This document shows positions 45,193 to 53,959 of a stretch of 64,000 nucleotides of DNA, in pieces (the stretch's first letter is position 1; the number at the start of each line of letters is the position of its first letter). The notes under the pieces were generated by a model. It was not told where the DNA came from and did no database searches. It saw nothing but the letters and a program-made list of their open reading frames with translations. The DNA lies in the NCBI RefSeq assembly GCF_000425205.1, contig NZ_AULI01000005.1:124001-188000 (forward strand), written 5' to 3'. The position numbers and the translations under genes were made by a program. Origin of the DNA: Pontibacillus halophilus JSM 076056 = DSM 19796. Lineage in GTDB: Bacteria > Bacillota > Bacilli > Bacillales > BH030062.

Positions 45193-45196
45193 GCCA

Positions 45197-46264
45197 ATGA
45201 AGCCGATACGAGTATTAATTATCGACGATTCCGCATTCATGCGGAAGATGATTGCCAACATCTTAGAAGAAGATTCGCGCATTATCGTGGTCGGTAAAGC
45301 GAGAAATGGACAAGACGGATTGAATAAGATTTCAGAATGCAATCCAGATGTCGTTACGATGGATGTTGAAATGCCTGTTATGGATGGTTTAACTGCATTA
45401 GAGCGGATTATGAAGGAAGCACCACTGCCTGTAATCATGCTATCTAGCTTGACACATAGTGGAGCAGAGGCAACAGTGCGAGCAATGGAAGCAGGTGCGT
45501 TTGACTTTATCCCGAAACCATCGGGCTCTATTTCATTGGATATTGAACAAGTAAAGAACGAGTTAATTCAGAAGGTGCTAGAAGCAGTTCAGGCCAATCT
45601 ACAAGAGATAAAGAAAGCTCCACCGAAGCCAAAGGTAGTAGAACCTTTCCACCGAGAAGCAGCTGCACCTAAGCGTCCGCAGAAGAAATTAATTGCAATC
45701 GGGACTTCAACAGGAGGCCCTAGAGCCTTGCAACAAGTGTTGACTCAACTACCAGAGGACCTGCCTGCACCTGTATTAATCGTACAGCATATGCCGGCTG
45801 GGTTTACGAAATCGTTAGCGAACCGTTTGGACGCGATGTGCAACATTCGAGTCAAAGAAGCTGAACAGGGTGAACTTCTTATGAAAGGCACGGCTTACCT
45901 TGCTCCAGGGGATTATCATTTGTCAGTTAAACGTGCTGGCATGGCACTTGCTGTTCATCTTGACCAGTCGCCTCCAATGCGAGGGCATCGTCCATCGGTC
46001 GATACACTGTTTCGTTCGTTAACGACGATGTCTCACTATGAAATCTTTCCAATTGTCATGACTGGCATGGGAGCAGATGGCGCTCAAGGATTAACTGAAC
46101 TGTATCAGCAACACCCAGCTATCACGTCTATTGTAGAGCATGAATCCACAGCGGTCGTGTATGGGATGCCAAAGGCATGCTGGAAGACTGGATATGTTGA
46201 CTATGAAATACCTGTCACAGAAATTAGTCAAAAAGTACGTCAATTGTTAGGGGACAAGGGGTGA
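45197..46264 (+). CDS. cheB: Chemoreceptor methylesterase/deamidase CheB
   Basis: A 355-residue two-domain protein that demethylates receptors when phosphorylated. The start is ATG 45197 behind GAGAGG, giving MKPIRVLIIDDSAFMRK; the open frame from 45113 lies inside flhG. The receiver domain has Asp10, Asp11 and Asp56. The esterase domain has catalytic Ser171 (GTSTGGP), His198 (VQHMPAGF) and Asp294 (MGADGAQG). Confidence 0.97.
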   Translation: MKPIRVLIIDDSAFMRKMIANILEEDSRIIVVGKARNGQDGLNKISECNPDVVTMDVEMPVMDGLTALERIMKEAPLPVIMLSSLTHSGAEATVRAMEAGAFDFIPKPSGSISLDIEQVKNELIQKVLEAVQANLQEIKKAPPKPKVVEPFHREAAAPKRPQKKLIAIGTSTGGPRALQQVLTQLPEDLPAPVLIVQHMPAGFTKSLANRLDAMCNIRVKEAEQGELLMKGTAYLAPGDYHLSVKRAGMALAVHLDQSPPMRGHRPSVDTLFRSLTTMSHYEIFPIVMTGMGADGAQGLTELYQQHPAITSIVEHESTAVVYGMPKACWKTGYVDYEIPVTEISQKVRQLLGDKG

Positions 46265-46271
46265 ATTCATT

Positions 46272-48320
46272 ATGGAAATGAATCAATACTTAGAAGTATT
46301 TATCGAAGAAAGTAAAGAACATTTACAAACCGTAAACGATGCACTACTTAAACTTGAGAAAGATCCAACCGACTTAACGATCGTAAGTGAAATCTTTAGA
46401 TCAGCCCACACGCTTAAAGGCATGGCGGCGACGATGGGGTACCAGGACCTAGCAGACCTTACTCATAAACTTGAAAATGTGTTAGACGCAGTCCGGAATG
46501 AGCAAATGAGCGTTCATACAGATATGCTGGATGTCGTCTTTGATTCCATGGATGACCTAGAGTGGATGGTAACGGATATTGCGAGCGGCGGTGAAGGAAA
46601 GAAAGATGTCCAACGAATTGTAGAGAAACTAAGACAGATTGAAAATGGTGAATCACCAGAAGAACAGCCTGCTTCTTCTGAGCCAGAAAGCGCCGGTGGG
46701 CCTGTTCCAACTGCTGGAGTACAGGTTGACCAGTTCGAGCAAACGGTGCTCAAAGAGTCTATGGATAAGGGATACAACACATACGAAATCACTATCACCC
46801 TCGATGAGAACTGCCTGTTAAAAGGCGCGAGGGTGTACATGGTATTTGAGCAACTCGAACAAGTGGGAGAAGTCGTTAAATCCACCCCTACAGTGGACGT
46901 GTTGGAAGCAGAAGATTTCGATCTGGAGTTCTCTGTTCTTGTGATTACAGAAGCGGCTTTAGAAGATTTGAAAGAGCGTATTCTTAAAGTCTCAGAAGTT
47001 CAATCCGTTGTTATAGAACCATTCAAATTTGAAGAAGAGACGGTTGCAGCTGCAGTAGAAGAAGAGGTTCTAGAAGTAGCTAAGCCTCAGCAAACAGCTC
47101 CTGAAGCACCGAAGCAGGCTCCAAAAGCAGAAGAAACACAGAACTCTCAAAAACAGACACAAAATAAGACAATCCGCGTGAATATTGAGCGTTTGGATGT
47201 CCTAATGAATTTGTTTGAGGAACTTGTAATCGATAGAGGGCGACTCGAACAAATTTCCTCAGAACTAAACCAGCCGGAACTCCAAGAAACTGTTGAACGA
47301 ATGTCTCGAATTTCAGGAGATTTGCAAAACATTATATTGAATATGCGTATGGTCCCTGTAGAGCAAGTATTTAACCGATTCCCTCGTATGGTACGACAAC
47401 TGGCTCGTGACCTTGGCAAAGAAGTGAATCTCTCCGTACACGGGGCAGAAACTGAATTGGACCGAACGGTAATTGATGAAATCGGCGACCCCCTCGTCCA
47501 CCTTATTCGAAACGCCCTTGACCATGGCTTGGAGACACCTGATGTCCGAAAGGCTAGTGGGAAAGAATCGATGGGTACGATTGAATTGAGAGCCTATCAT
47601 AGTGGGAACCACGTGTTTATCGAGATTAGCGACGATGGGGCTGGTATTAATCGGGATAAAGTGCTAGATAAAGCACTGTCAAATGGTGTAGTTACGCCTG
47701 AGCAAGCCTCAACGCTTACAGACCGCCAAATCTATGAACTCATTATGGCGAGTGGGTTCTCAACAGCTGATAAGATCTCAGATATTAGTGGTAGAGGTGT
47801 TGGTCTTGATGTTGTGAAGAACACGATTGAGTCGTTGGGTGGCTCGATTACGATTGATTCCACTTACGGGGAAGGCTCTACGTTCTCTATTCAACTGCCA
47901 CTCACCCTATCGATCATCTCTGTCATGCTCATTGAAATTGGGCAAGAAAAGTACGCAGTTCCATTGTCCTCAATTATTGAGACGGCCATCATCCAGAAGG
48001 AAGATATTATGTATGCGCATAACAAGAAAGTCATCGACTTTCGTGGGAAGGTTGTTCCACTCGTCTTCCTAGAAGATGTACTAGGAACTCCAGAGAGTGA
48101 GCGTAAGCATGAGAATCACTATTCCGTTGTCGTCGTACGTAAAGGAGATAAGATGGCGGCGATTGTAGTAGATTCCTTTATTGGTCAACAAGAAGTGGTG
48201 CTAAAGACGCTTGGGACTTACTTAACTAATGTACACAGTGTATTCGCCATTTCTGGCGCGACTATTCTTGGCGATGGGCAAGTTGCACTAATTATTGATA
48301 CAAATGCGCTAATTAAATAG
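46272..48320 (+). CDS. cheA: Chemotaxis histidine kinase CheA
   Basis: A 682-residue kinase that phosphorylates CheY and CheB. The P1 domain holds the phosphorylated His46 (RSAHTLKGM). The P2 docking domain is about 150-255, followed by a Gln/Ala-rich linker near 270-300. The P3 dimerisation domain starts near 305. The P4 ATPase has the N box HLIRNALDHGLE near 412 and the G boxes DDGAGIN and GRGVGLDVVKN. The C-terminal P5 is CheW-like (about 550-682). The protein is complete. Confidence 0.98.
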   Translation: MEMNQYLEVFIEESKEHLQTVNDALLKLEKDPTDLTIVSEIFRSAHTLKGMAATMGYQDLADLTHKLENVLDAVRNEQMSVHTDMLDVVFDSMDDLEWMVTDIASGGEGKKDVQRIVEKLRQIENGESPEEQPASSEPESAGGPVPTAGVQVDQFEQTVLKESMDKGYNTYEITITLDENCLLKGARVYMVFEQLEQVGEVVKSTPTVDVLEAEDFDLEFSVLVITEAALEDLKERILKVSEVQSVVIEPFKFEEETVAAAVEEEVLEVAKPQQTAPEAPKQAPKAEETQNSQKQTQNKTIRVNIERLDVLMNLFEELVIDRGRLEQISSELNQPELQETVERMSRISGDLQNIILNMRMVPVEQVFNRFPRMVRQLARDLGKEVNLSVHGAETELDRTVIDEIGDPLVHLIRNALDHGLETPDVRKASGKESMGTIELRAYHSGNHVFIEISDDGAGINRDKVLDKALSNGVVTPEQASTLTDRQIYELIMASGFSTADKISDISGRGVGLDVVKNTIESLGGSITIDSTYGEGSTFSIQLPLTLSIISVMLIEIGQEKYAVPLSSIIETAIIQKEDIMYAHNKKVIDFRGKVVPLVFLEDVLGTPESERKHENHYSVVVVRKGDKMAAIVVDSFIGQQEVVLKTLGTYLTNVHSVFAISGATILGDGQVALIIDTNALIK

Positions 48321-48334
48321 AGGGGGCAATCCGA

Positions 48335-48805
48335 ATGACACAAAGTCAAATGGAAGAAACAAAAGTCATTGTATTTCAGTTGAAGAATGAAGAATATGGA
48401 GTACCAGTCAATCAAGTTGGTTCGATTGAACGGGTTCAACACATTACAAGAGTCCCGAATTCACCGGACTTCGTTAAAGGAGTTATTAATCTTAGAGGGA
48501 TTGTTACGCCAGTTGTTGACCTTCGCACGCGCTTTGGTCTAGAAGAACTTGAACACCAAGAAAACACGAGAATGATTATTGTTCAAATGGATCAGATGCA
48601 CGTTGGACTTGTTGTGGATGCAGCGAATGACGTAATTGATATCCCACAAGAAGCAATTGAGCCTGCTCCAGAAGTTGTTGGTTCTGTGGAAGCAGATTAT
48701 ATCAAAGGTGTTGCGAAGCTTGAAAAGCGATTACTGATTCTCTTAAACCTTGATAAAGTATTTTCTAATGCTGAAGTGAAGCAGTTACAGTCTGTAGAGG
48801 GGTAA
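48335..48805 (+). CDS. cheW: Chemotaxis coupling protein CheW
   Basis: A 156-residue adaptor joining receptors to CheA. CheW-fold motifs include VFQLKNEEYGVPVNQV near 12 and VKGVINLRGIVTPVVDLR near 48. It lies 14 bases after cheA behind AGAGGGGG. Confidence 0.97.
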   Translation: MTQSQMEETKVIVFQLKNEEYGVPVNQVGSIERVQHITRVPNSPDFVKGVINLRGIVTPVVDLRTRFGLEELEHQENTRMIIVQMDQMHVGLVVDAANDVIDIPQEAIEPAPEVVGSVEADYIKGVAKLEKRLLILLNLDKVFSNAEVKQLQSVEG

Positions 48806-48810
48806 CGCCT

Positions 48811-49434
48811 ATGTCAATTAAGCATTTAAAAGCACACCATATAGATGTGTTGAAAGAAATAGGGAATATTGGGGCGGGGCATGCAGCCACGTCCCTCTCT
48901 AAATTCGTAAATAAACAAATACATATCGAAGTCCCTTCTGTTAAGTTTATGGAAATAAATGAAATGATGGAATCATTAGGTGGTGCAGACACACCAATGG
49001 CTGCTTGTTTCCTTCGTATTGATGAAGATTTAAAGGGAGCCCTCTTCTTTTTACTGCCGGTTCATAAAGCGAATGATTTAATCCAACGGTTAACGAGTAG
49101 CTCCGCTGATTTAACCCAGTCCACTCCAGATTCCATTGCTGTATCTGCATTCCAGGAAGTGGGGAATATTGTAGCTGGTTCATACTTGTCTGCTTTAGGA
49201 GATTTCACTGGACTACACATTCATCCTTCCGTACCAGGCGTGACAGTAGACATGATTGGAGCCATTCTTACCGCGGGTCTTGTAGAACTCTCGGAAGAAT
49301 CTGATTATGCGATTGTTATTGACACAGTAGTCTATGAAGCTAGTGATGAGCTCCCGGTTGATGGACACTTTTTTGTGATGCCGGACCCTGGTTCATATGA
49401 GTCTTTATTCCGGTCGTTAGGTATACAAGTATGA
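48811..49434 (+). CDS. cheC: CheY-P phosphatase CheC
   Basis: A 207-residue phosphatase that dephosphorylates CheY-P and binds CheD. Both active-site repeats are intact: KEIGNIGAGHAAT (Glu16, Asn19) and QEVGNIVAGSYLS (Glu116, Asn119). Only 5 bases separate it from cheW. It overlaps cheD by 4 bases (ATGA), fitting their complex. Confidence 0.97.
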   Translation: MSIKHLKAHHIDVLKEIGNIGAGHAATSLSKFVNKQIHIEVPSVKFMEINEMMESLGGADTPMAACFLRIDEDLKGALFFLLPVHKANDLIQRLTSSSADLTQSTPDSIAVSAFQEVGNIVAGSYLSALGDFTGLHIHPSVPGVTVDMIGAILTAGLVELSEESDYAIVIDTVVYEASDELPVDGHFFVMPDPGSYESLFRSLGIQV

Positions 49435-49931
49435 AACAATCGTATAAAAATGTGATAAAAGTCGGGATTGCTGACCTCCAATTTGTGGAATCGCCTAATA
49501 CAATCCGAACGTCTGGTCTTGGCTCATGTGTCGGGATTATTCTCTTTGATGAACGATTAAAGCTCGGCGGCATGGCGCACATCATGCTGCCAGATTCAAA
49601 AGCGAACCGTGCTAAGCCTTGTAATCGAGCAAAGTATGCAGATACAGCCATTGACGATTTGTTTCATAAACTTCTAGAGAAGAAAGCGGCAACGTACAGA
49701 CTTAAAGCCAAGATTGCTGGTGGGGCGCAGATGTTTGCCTACGCATCAAGTAGTGACGTGATGAGGATTGGTGAACGAAACATCGAAGCTGTGAAAGAGA
49801 AGCTTTCGCAGTTGAAAATTCCAATCGTAGCAGAAGATACGGGTGGAAATAGTGGAAGAACAATTGAATTTGACCCTGAGGATGCATCCTTGATGATTCG
49901 AACTGTCAACAAAGGGGTGATCACTATATGA
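49431..49931 (+). CDS. cheD: Chemoreceptor glutamine deamidase CheD
   Basis: A 166-residue thiol enzyme that deamidates receptor glutamines and stimulates CheC. The catalytic Cys33 is in GLGSCVGIILFD and His50 in LGGMAHIMLP. Length matches B. subtilis CheD. It overlaps cheC upstream and the next membrane-protein gene downstream by 4 bases each. Confidence 0.97.
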   Translation: MKQSYKNVIKVGIADLQFVESPNTIRTSGLGSCVGIILFDERLKLGGMAHIMLPDSKANRAKPCNRAKYADTAIDDLFHKLLEKKAATYRLKAKIAGGAQMFAYASSSDVMRIGERNIEAVKEKLSQLKIPIVAEDTGGNSGRTIEFDPEDASLMIRTVNKGVITI

Positions 49932-50251
49932 TGGCTGGGTCAATGAAATGGAACCTGTGGAGTGCGACTGGGTTAGGGTTGCTGGCATTTGGTTTGGCGA
50001 TTCAGTCTAATACGATGCCCACCACGTTCATTCGAACGGGCATCATTTTTACATTGGTCTACATTGTTGTCTTCGGATTTCGATGGTTAGTCAAACAAGC
50101 CATTATCGAAGGACCACCATCTTTAAAGAATGTAGACGAAGCACATGAGACGAACAAAACGACGGATGTAAAGGATGACCCCATGCAGAATGTGTCCATT
50201 GAGGAAACATCTGAAATGGTGAAACAATTGTTAAGAGAAGACGATAACTAG
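49928..50251 (+). CDS. Small membrane protein of unknown function between cheD and sigD
   Basis: A 107-residue protein I do not recognise. Two hydrophobic segments (about 12-26 and 33-53) form a probable hairpin in the membrane, with a basic loop FRWLVKQ after the second. A polar, acidic tail of about 50 residues follows (about 60-107). The start ATG (49928, with a second ATG at 49931) overlaps the cheD stop and follows AAAGGGGTGA, so it is translationally coupled to cheD. B. subtilis has no gene here. Position suggests a motility-linked role, but this is only inference. Confidence 0.75.
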   Translation: MMAGSMKWNLWSATGLGLLAFGLAIQSNTMPTTFIRTGIIFTLVYIVVFGFRWLVKQAIIEGPPSLKNVDEAHETNKTTDVKDDPMQNVSIEETSEMVKQLLREDDN

Positions 50252-50279
50252 TTCATACATACTATAAAGGAGGGTACCG

Positions 50280-51053
50280 ATGTCAGAACATTCACATGCA
50301 GCAGAACTTCAACTTTGGAAAAGGTGGCTAGATCAGGAAGATTTTGATGCAGCTAACGAACTCGTACAAAAATATATGTATCTTGTCCACTATCATATGC
50401 AGAGGATCTCTGTACATCTGCCCCAGAATGTAAGCAAAGAAGATATTAAAAGCTTAGGGCTTGTTGGACTATATGATGCATTAAAGAAGTTTGATTTAAA
50501 TCGGGATTTGAAATTTGATACGTATGCATCGTTTCGCATTCGTGGAGCCATCATGGATGGTCTCCGTAAAGAAGACTGGCTACCTCGCTCTGTACGAGAC
50601 AAATCGAAAAAGGTGGAACAAACTGCTGAACAGCTTGAGCAGACTTTACGAAGAGCACCGACCTCTGAAGAGATTGCTCATGAATTAGGTATGGAGCCTC
50701 ATGAAGTGGAAACGGCCATTAAAGATTCTTTATTCGCAAATGTTCTTTCCATAGAAGAAAAAGCTAAAGACCAATCCGAAGATCATAAAGAGGGGATTGG
50801 CTATTCCATTCCGGATTCATATATCCCTACTCCTCTGAGTCAGCTTGAACAACAAGAAAACTACGAAGAGTTGGAAGCTGGCATCAAGCAATTGAACGAA
50901 AAAGAACAATTGGTTATTAGTTTGTTCTATAATGAAGAACTGACGTTAACGGAAATAGGGCACATCTTAGGGCTAACAACGTCTAGAATTTCACAAATTC
51001 ATTCCAGAGCTTTGTTTAAGTTGCGAAACATCTTATCAACGCTCTCTGGATAG
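50280..51053 (+). CDS. sigD: RNA polymerase sigma factor SigD (motility)
   Basis: A 257-residue sigma-28-type factor that transcribes flagellin, stator and autolysin genes. Region 2 is at about 25-95 (SLGLVGLYDALKKFD, FRIRGAIMDGLR), region 3 at about 110-150 and region 4 at about 200-250 (LTLTEIGHILGLTTSRISQIHSRAL). Length is near B. subtilis SigD (254). A perfect AAAGGAGGG site precedes it. Its place late in the operon makes its level depend on long transcripts, a known source of motility heterogeneity in B. subtilis. Confidence 0.97.
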   Translation: MSEHSHAAELQLWKRWLDQEDFDAANELVQKYMYLVHYHMQRISVHLPQNVSKEDIKSLGLVGLYDALKKFDLNRDLKFDTYASFRIRGAIMDGLRKEDWLPRSVRDKSKKVEQTAEQLEQTLRRAPTSEEIAHELGMEPHEVETAIKDSLFANVLSIEEKAKDQSEDHKEGIGYSIPDSYIPTPLSQLEQQENYEELEAGIKQLNEKEQLVISLFYNEELTLTEIGHILGLTTSRISQIHSRALFKLRNILSTLSG

Positions 51054-51079
51054 GATTCAGGTGAGAGGGGGATTGAACT

Positions 51080-52483
51080 ATGGAAGAACAAGCAGTCGAA
51101 AAGGGGGATTTACATCAGTATTTTAAGATAGAGGTAGATTCTTCAAGAATTTACGCTTCCCTTTCTATGCGAAAGCCACTGACGACTGAACTACAGTGGA
51201 AATGGTCACAAGAAGAGGTTACAGAATTTCTTGAAGCGAACCATATCGTATATGGAATGATTGAAGAATCTCTTGAGCGATTAAGGAATGGAACTCTATC
51301 AGAAGAGGATTTCCCGTTGGACCTTGCGAAAGGCCAAGAGCCCATGCATGGTGAACATGGTTCTGTAACGTACCATATCCAGTCTGATGAGCCGATTTCA
51401 TATGAAGAGGGGGAACCGATGGATTTCCGTGAGGTAATGCGGATCCCCTCTTTAAATAAAGGCGACAAAATCTTAACAATCAAACCTCCTACTGATGGAG
51501 AACCTGGTGTGAATGTGCACAATGTTGTCATACCTGCTGTTCCAGGGAAACTAGTTAAACTACAGCCTGGGAAAAATGTTCGGTTGGATGATGTGAACCA
51601 CTCGATGTATGCCACAGAAGACGGACAAGTTAGTGTGGGACCCCGTCTTGTGCAAGTACATAACGTTTATCAAGTGGATGAGGACATCAGTATGAAAGTC
51701 GGTAATTTGGACTTTGTTGGTACCATCGTGATTAAAGGTAATGTGCCAACTGGCTATACGATTAAAGCCGGTGGGGACATTCATGTCAATGGACTTGTAG
51801 AAGGCGCAACCCTGATTGCAGAAGGGTCGATTTATATCTCTGAAGGGGTTGCCGCTACTGGTAAAGGCGGCGTATATGCGAAGGGTGATGTACACTCAGG
51901 GTACATTAATCAAGGATATGTAGAGGCAGATCACAATATCTTCGTTGAGAAAGCGATTATACATAGTGAATGTATAGCAAGTGAAAATGTCCATTGCACA
52001 TACGGCAACATTTTCGGGGGTTCGGTTTCAGCTGGAAAGAAAGTCGAGTCGAAAGATGTGGGGAACAAAATGAACACCCACACCGAAATTTTCTTTGGAA
52101 CAAATAAGAAAGTAGTAGAGCGTGAACTCTATTTGTCTTCGAAAAAGGCAGAGCTTGAAGACATGATTGTTAAACTACGAAAGTTAGGCGATGCGCTACA
52201 GTTAAAAGAAAAACAAACAGGTGCATTGATCGGTAAAGACCGGATTACAAAGCTTCGGCAGAAAAGTTCTCTACATAATAGCGAGCAGCTGCTTGAAAAG
52301 GTAACCGAAGAATGGGAAGAGTTGCAACAAGCGTTTGGGGACATGGCACAATCCATGCTTGAGACATCCGGAGTTCTACATGGCCAAGTCACCATTGCTT
52401 TCGGGAAATACAAGCGGACTACAACCCATTCCATCTCACACGCGACCGTCAGGATGGAAGACGGAGAAATTCATATTGATTAA
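51080..52483 (+). CDS. FapA/DUF342 family protein
   Basis: A 467-residue protein in the FapA (DUF342) family. Residues about 1-110 are an N-terminal polar domain. A central region (about 125-330) shows repeated short strands typical of a right-handed beta helix, with GTIVIKGNVPTGYTIKAGGD and GSIYISEGVAATGKGG. A coiled coil spans about 345-430, and a short beta end follows. There is no signal or membrane segment. B. subtilis lacks it between sigD and swrB. Members in other bacteria are linked to surface or motility traits, but function is not settled. AGAGGGGG precedes the ATG. Confidence 0.85.
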   Translation: MEEQAVEKGDLHQYFKIEVDSSRIYASLSMRKPLTTELQWKWSQEEVTEFLEANHIVYGMIEESLERLRNGTLSEEDFPLDLAKGQEPMHGEHGSVTYHIQSDEPISYEEGEPMDFREVMRIPSLNKGDKILTIKPPTDGEPGVNVHNVVIPAVPGKLVKLQPGKNVRLDDVNHSMYATEDGQVSVGPRLVQVHNVYQVDEDISMKVGNLDFVGTIVIKGNVPTGYTIKAGGDIHVNGLVEGATLIAEGSIYISEGVAATGKGGVYAKGDVHSGYINQGYVEADHNIFVEKAIIHSECIASENVHCTYGNIFGGSVSAGKKVESKDVGNKMNTHTEIFFGTNKKVVERELYLSSKKAELEDMIVKLRKLGDALQLKEKQTGALIGKDRITKLRQKSSLHNSEQLLEKVTEEWEELQQAFGDMAQSMLETSGVLHGQVTIAFGKYKRTTTHSISHATVRMEDGEIHID

Positions 52484-52509
52484 CCGACTGGTAAAGAAGG
52501 AGACATACG

Positions 52510-52983
52510 ATGATCGGATTTTTTGTCGTCGTTAGCATTATCGTGCACGCCATTACGCTCTTGTCGTTAGTTGTGCTATCGTTACGTGTATCGAAAACGA
52601 AAGAGCTTGAACTTCGACAAGAGCAAGTGGCTAGACAAGTAGAAGAAACGATGAGTGCCTATCTACTAGATTTGAAAGAGGAAAATGAACGTCTATTGAA
52701 TATGTTGAGTGGAAATGGCTACAATGATAACGCCAGTGGAGATACTTCTTCATCAAATAAGGGAGTAGACCTTCAAGTGAATGACTCTAACAAAGAGGTT
52801 GTAGAAGCATATTCTCCGCCAATTCCGCAACCAGCAGAAGATGTGGATACATACATCCCTTCACAAGATTCACAAGTATTGGCGCTTGCTTCTGAAGGGT
52901 ATTCAGTGGAAGAAATCGCAAGAACATTGAACAAAGGAAAAGTAGAAGTAGAGTTAATCTTGAAATTTCAACAACGAAAATAG
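52510..52983 (+). CDS. swrB: SwrB-like flagellar assembly protein
   Basis: A 157-residue single-pass membrane protein at the place of B. subtilis swrB (167 residues). A membrane helix is at about 3-26, then a coiled coil to about 70, then a polar, Ser/Asn/Pro-rich linker. A C-terminal helix-turn-helix-like segment contains LASEGYSVEEIARTLNKGKVE. In B. subtilis SwrB activates the type III export gate early in assembly. The linker differs from SwrB, so the call relies on layout and position. No terminator separates it from the rpsB promoter. Confidence 0.8.
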   Translation: MIGFFVVVSIIVHAITLLSLVVLSLRVSKTKELELRQEQVARQVEETMSAYLLDLKEENERLLNMLSGNGYNDNASGDTSSSNKGVDLQVNDSNKEVVEAYSPPIPQPAEDVDTYIPSQDSQVLALASEGYSVEEIARTLNKGKVEVELILKFQQRK

Positions 52984-52992
52984 CAATACACC

Positions 52993-53021
52993 TTGCGAAT
53001 GATATAACCGTATGGTATAGT
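52993..53021 (+). promoter_or_regulatory. SigA-type promoter for rpsB-tsf
   Basis: TTGCGA (52993-52998), a 17-base spacer and TATAGT (53016-53021). It closely resembles the rplS promoter at 9420 and gives a leader of about 108 bases. Confidence 0.75.
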
Positions 53022-53027
53022 AACTTC

Positions 53028-53135
53028 TGGTGTTAATACACACGCTTGTCGATTCGTGCAGATGGTGCTCTGGTTGAGTTGCTGCTCGAAGATGACATAA
53101 GCGGAGGAAAATCAACCATTAGGAGGAAACAAATC
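53028..53135 (+). promoter_or_regulatory. Candidate S2 leader (structured 5' UTR of rpsB)
   Basis: A closing stem is formed by CGCTTGTC (53043-53050) and GAC-AT-AAGCG (53094-53103), 8 bp with a 2-base bulge. It encloses about 43 bases rich in G and T that can fold further. The leader ends at AGGAGG just before the rpsB ATG. Such leaders upstream of rpsB in Firmicutes are thought to bind S2 for feedback. The identification is by position and the stem, not by a model search. Confidence 0.5.
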
Positions 53136-53873
53136 ATGTCTGTAATTTCTATGAAACAGCTTCTTGAGGCTGGTGTACATTTCGGTCACCAAACTCGTCG
53201 CTGGAACCCAAAAATGAAGAAATATATCTTCACAGAGCGTAACGGAATCTACATCATTGACCTACAAAAAACGGTTAAGAAAGTAGACGAAGCGTTCAAC
53301 TACGTTAAAGAGGTTGCTGCTAACGGTGGTAACATCCTATTCGTAGGTACGAAAAAACAAGCACAAGAGTCTGTTAAAGAAGAGGCTACTCGTGCAGGCC
53401 AATACTACATCAACCAACGTTGGTTGGGTGGTACGCTTACTAACTTTGACACAATCCGTAAACGTATCAACCGTCTAAAAGACATCGAGCGTATGGAAGA
53501 AGACGGTACGTTTGACGTGCTTCCTAAAAAAGAGGTCGTTGAAATCCGTAAAGAACAAGATCGTCTTGAGAAGTTCCTAGGCGGTATTAAAGAAATGAAC
53601 AGCATCCCTGATGTTATGTTCATCATTGACCCTCGTAAAGAGCGTATCGCTGTTGCGGAAGCTAAGAAGTTGAACATTCCAATCGTAGGTATCGTTGATA
53701 CGAACTGCGACCCAGATGAAATCGACTATGTAATCCCAGCAAACGACGACGCTATTCGCGCTGTCAAGCTTCTAACTGCTAAAATGGCAGACGCTGTACT
53801 TGAAGCGAAACAAGGCGAAGCTACTGAAGATGTAGCTGAAGAAGCAGCGGAAGCTGAATCAGTAGAAGAGTAA
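53136..53873 (+). CDS. rpsB: 30S ribosomal protein S2
   Basis: A 245-residue S2 protein at the 30S head-body junction. The start ATG 53136 is behind TTAGGAGG, giving [19 protein letters not shown]; an open frame from 53046 runs through the leader and is not coding. Motifs include [12 protein letters not shown] and [15 protein letters not shown]. The acidic tail is typical. A terminator separates it from tsf. Confidence 0.98.
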   Translation: MSVISMKQLLEAGVHFGHQTRRWNPKMKKYIFTERNGIYIIDLQKTVKKVDEAFNYVKEVAANGGNILFVGTKKQAQESVKEEATRAGQYYINQRWLGGTLTNFDTIRKRINRLKDIERMEEDGTFDVLPKKEVVEIRKEQDRLEKFLGGIKEMNSIPDVMFIIDPRKERIAVAEAKKLNIPIVGIVDTNCDPDEIDYVIPANDDAIRAVKLLTAKMADAVLEAKQGEATEDVAEEAAEAESVEE

Positions 53874-53880
53874 GAATGTA

Positions 53881-53922
53881 TGAAAGGTGATAAGAGGTAA
53901 AGCCTTTTATCACCTTTTTTTA
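53881..53922 (+). terminator. Terminator between rpsB and tsf
   Basis: An 11-bp stem (53883-53893 with 53907-53917) is followed by a T-run. It probably acts as a partial attenuator, because tsf has no convincing promoter of its own in the next 40 bases. Confidence 0.8.
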
Positions 53923-53959
53923 CAATACGAGGCACATATACTAAAGGAGGCATTTACTT

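Noticed and set aside
45113-45196. 28-codon N-terminal extension of cheB
   Set aside because: It lies wholly inside flhG in another frame. The receiver domain begins at ATG 45197 behind its own ribosome site.
53046-53135. 30-codon N-terminal extension of rpsB
   Set aside because: The frame happens to be open through the structured leader. The S2 N-terminus and AGGAGG fix the start at 53136.
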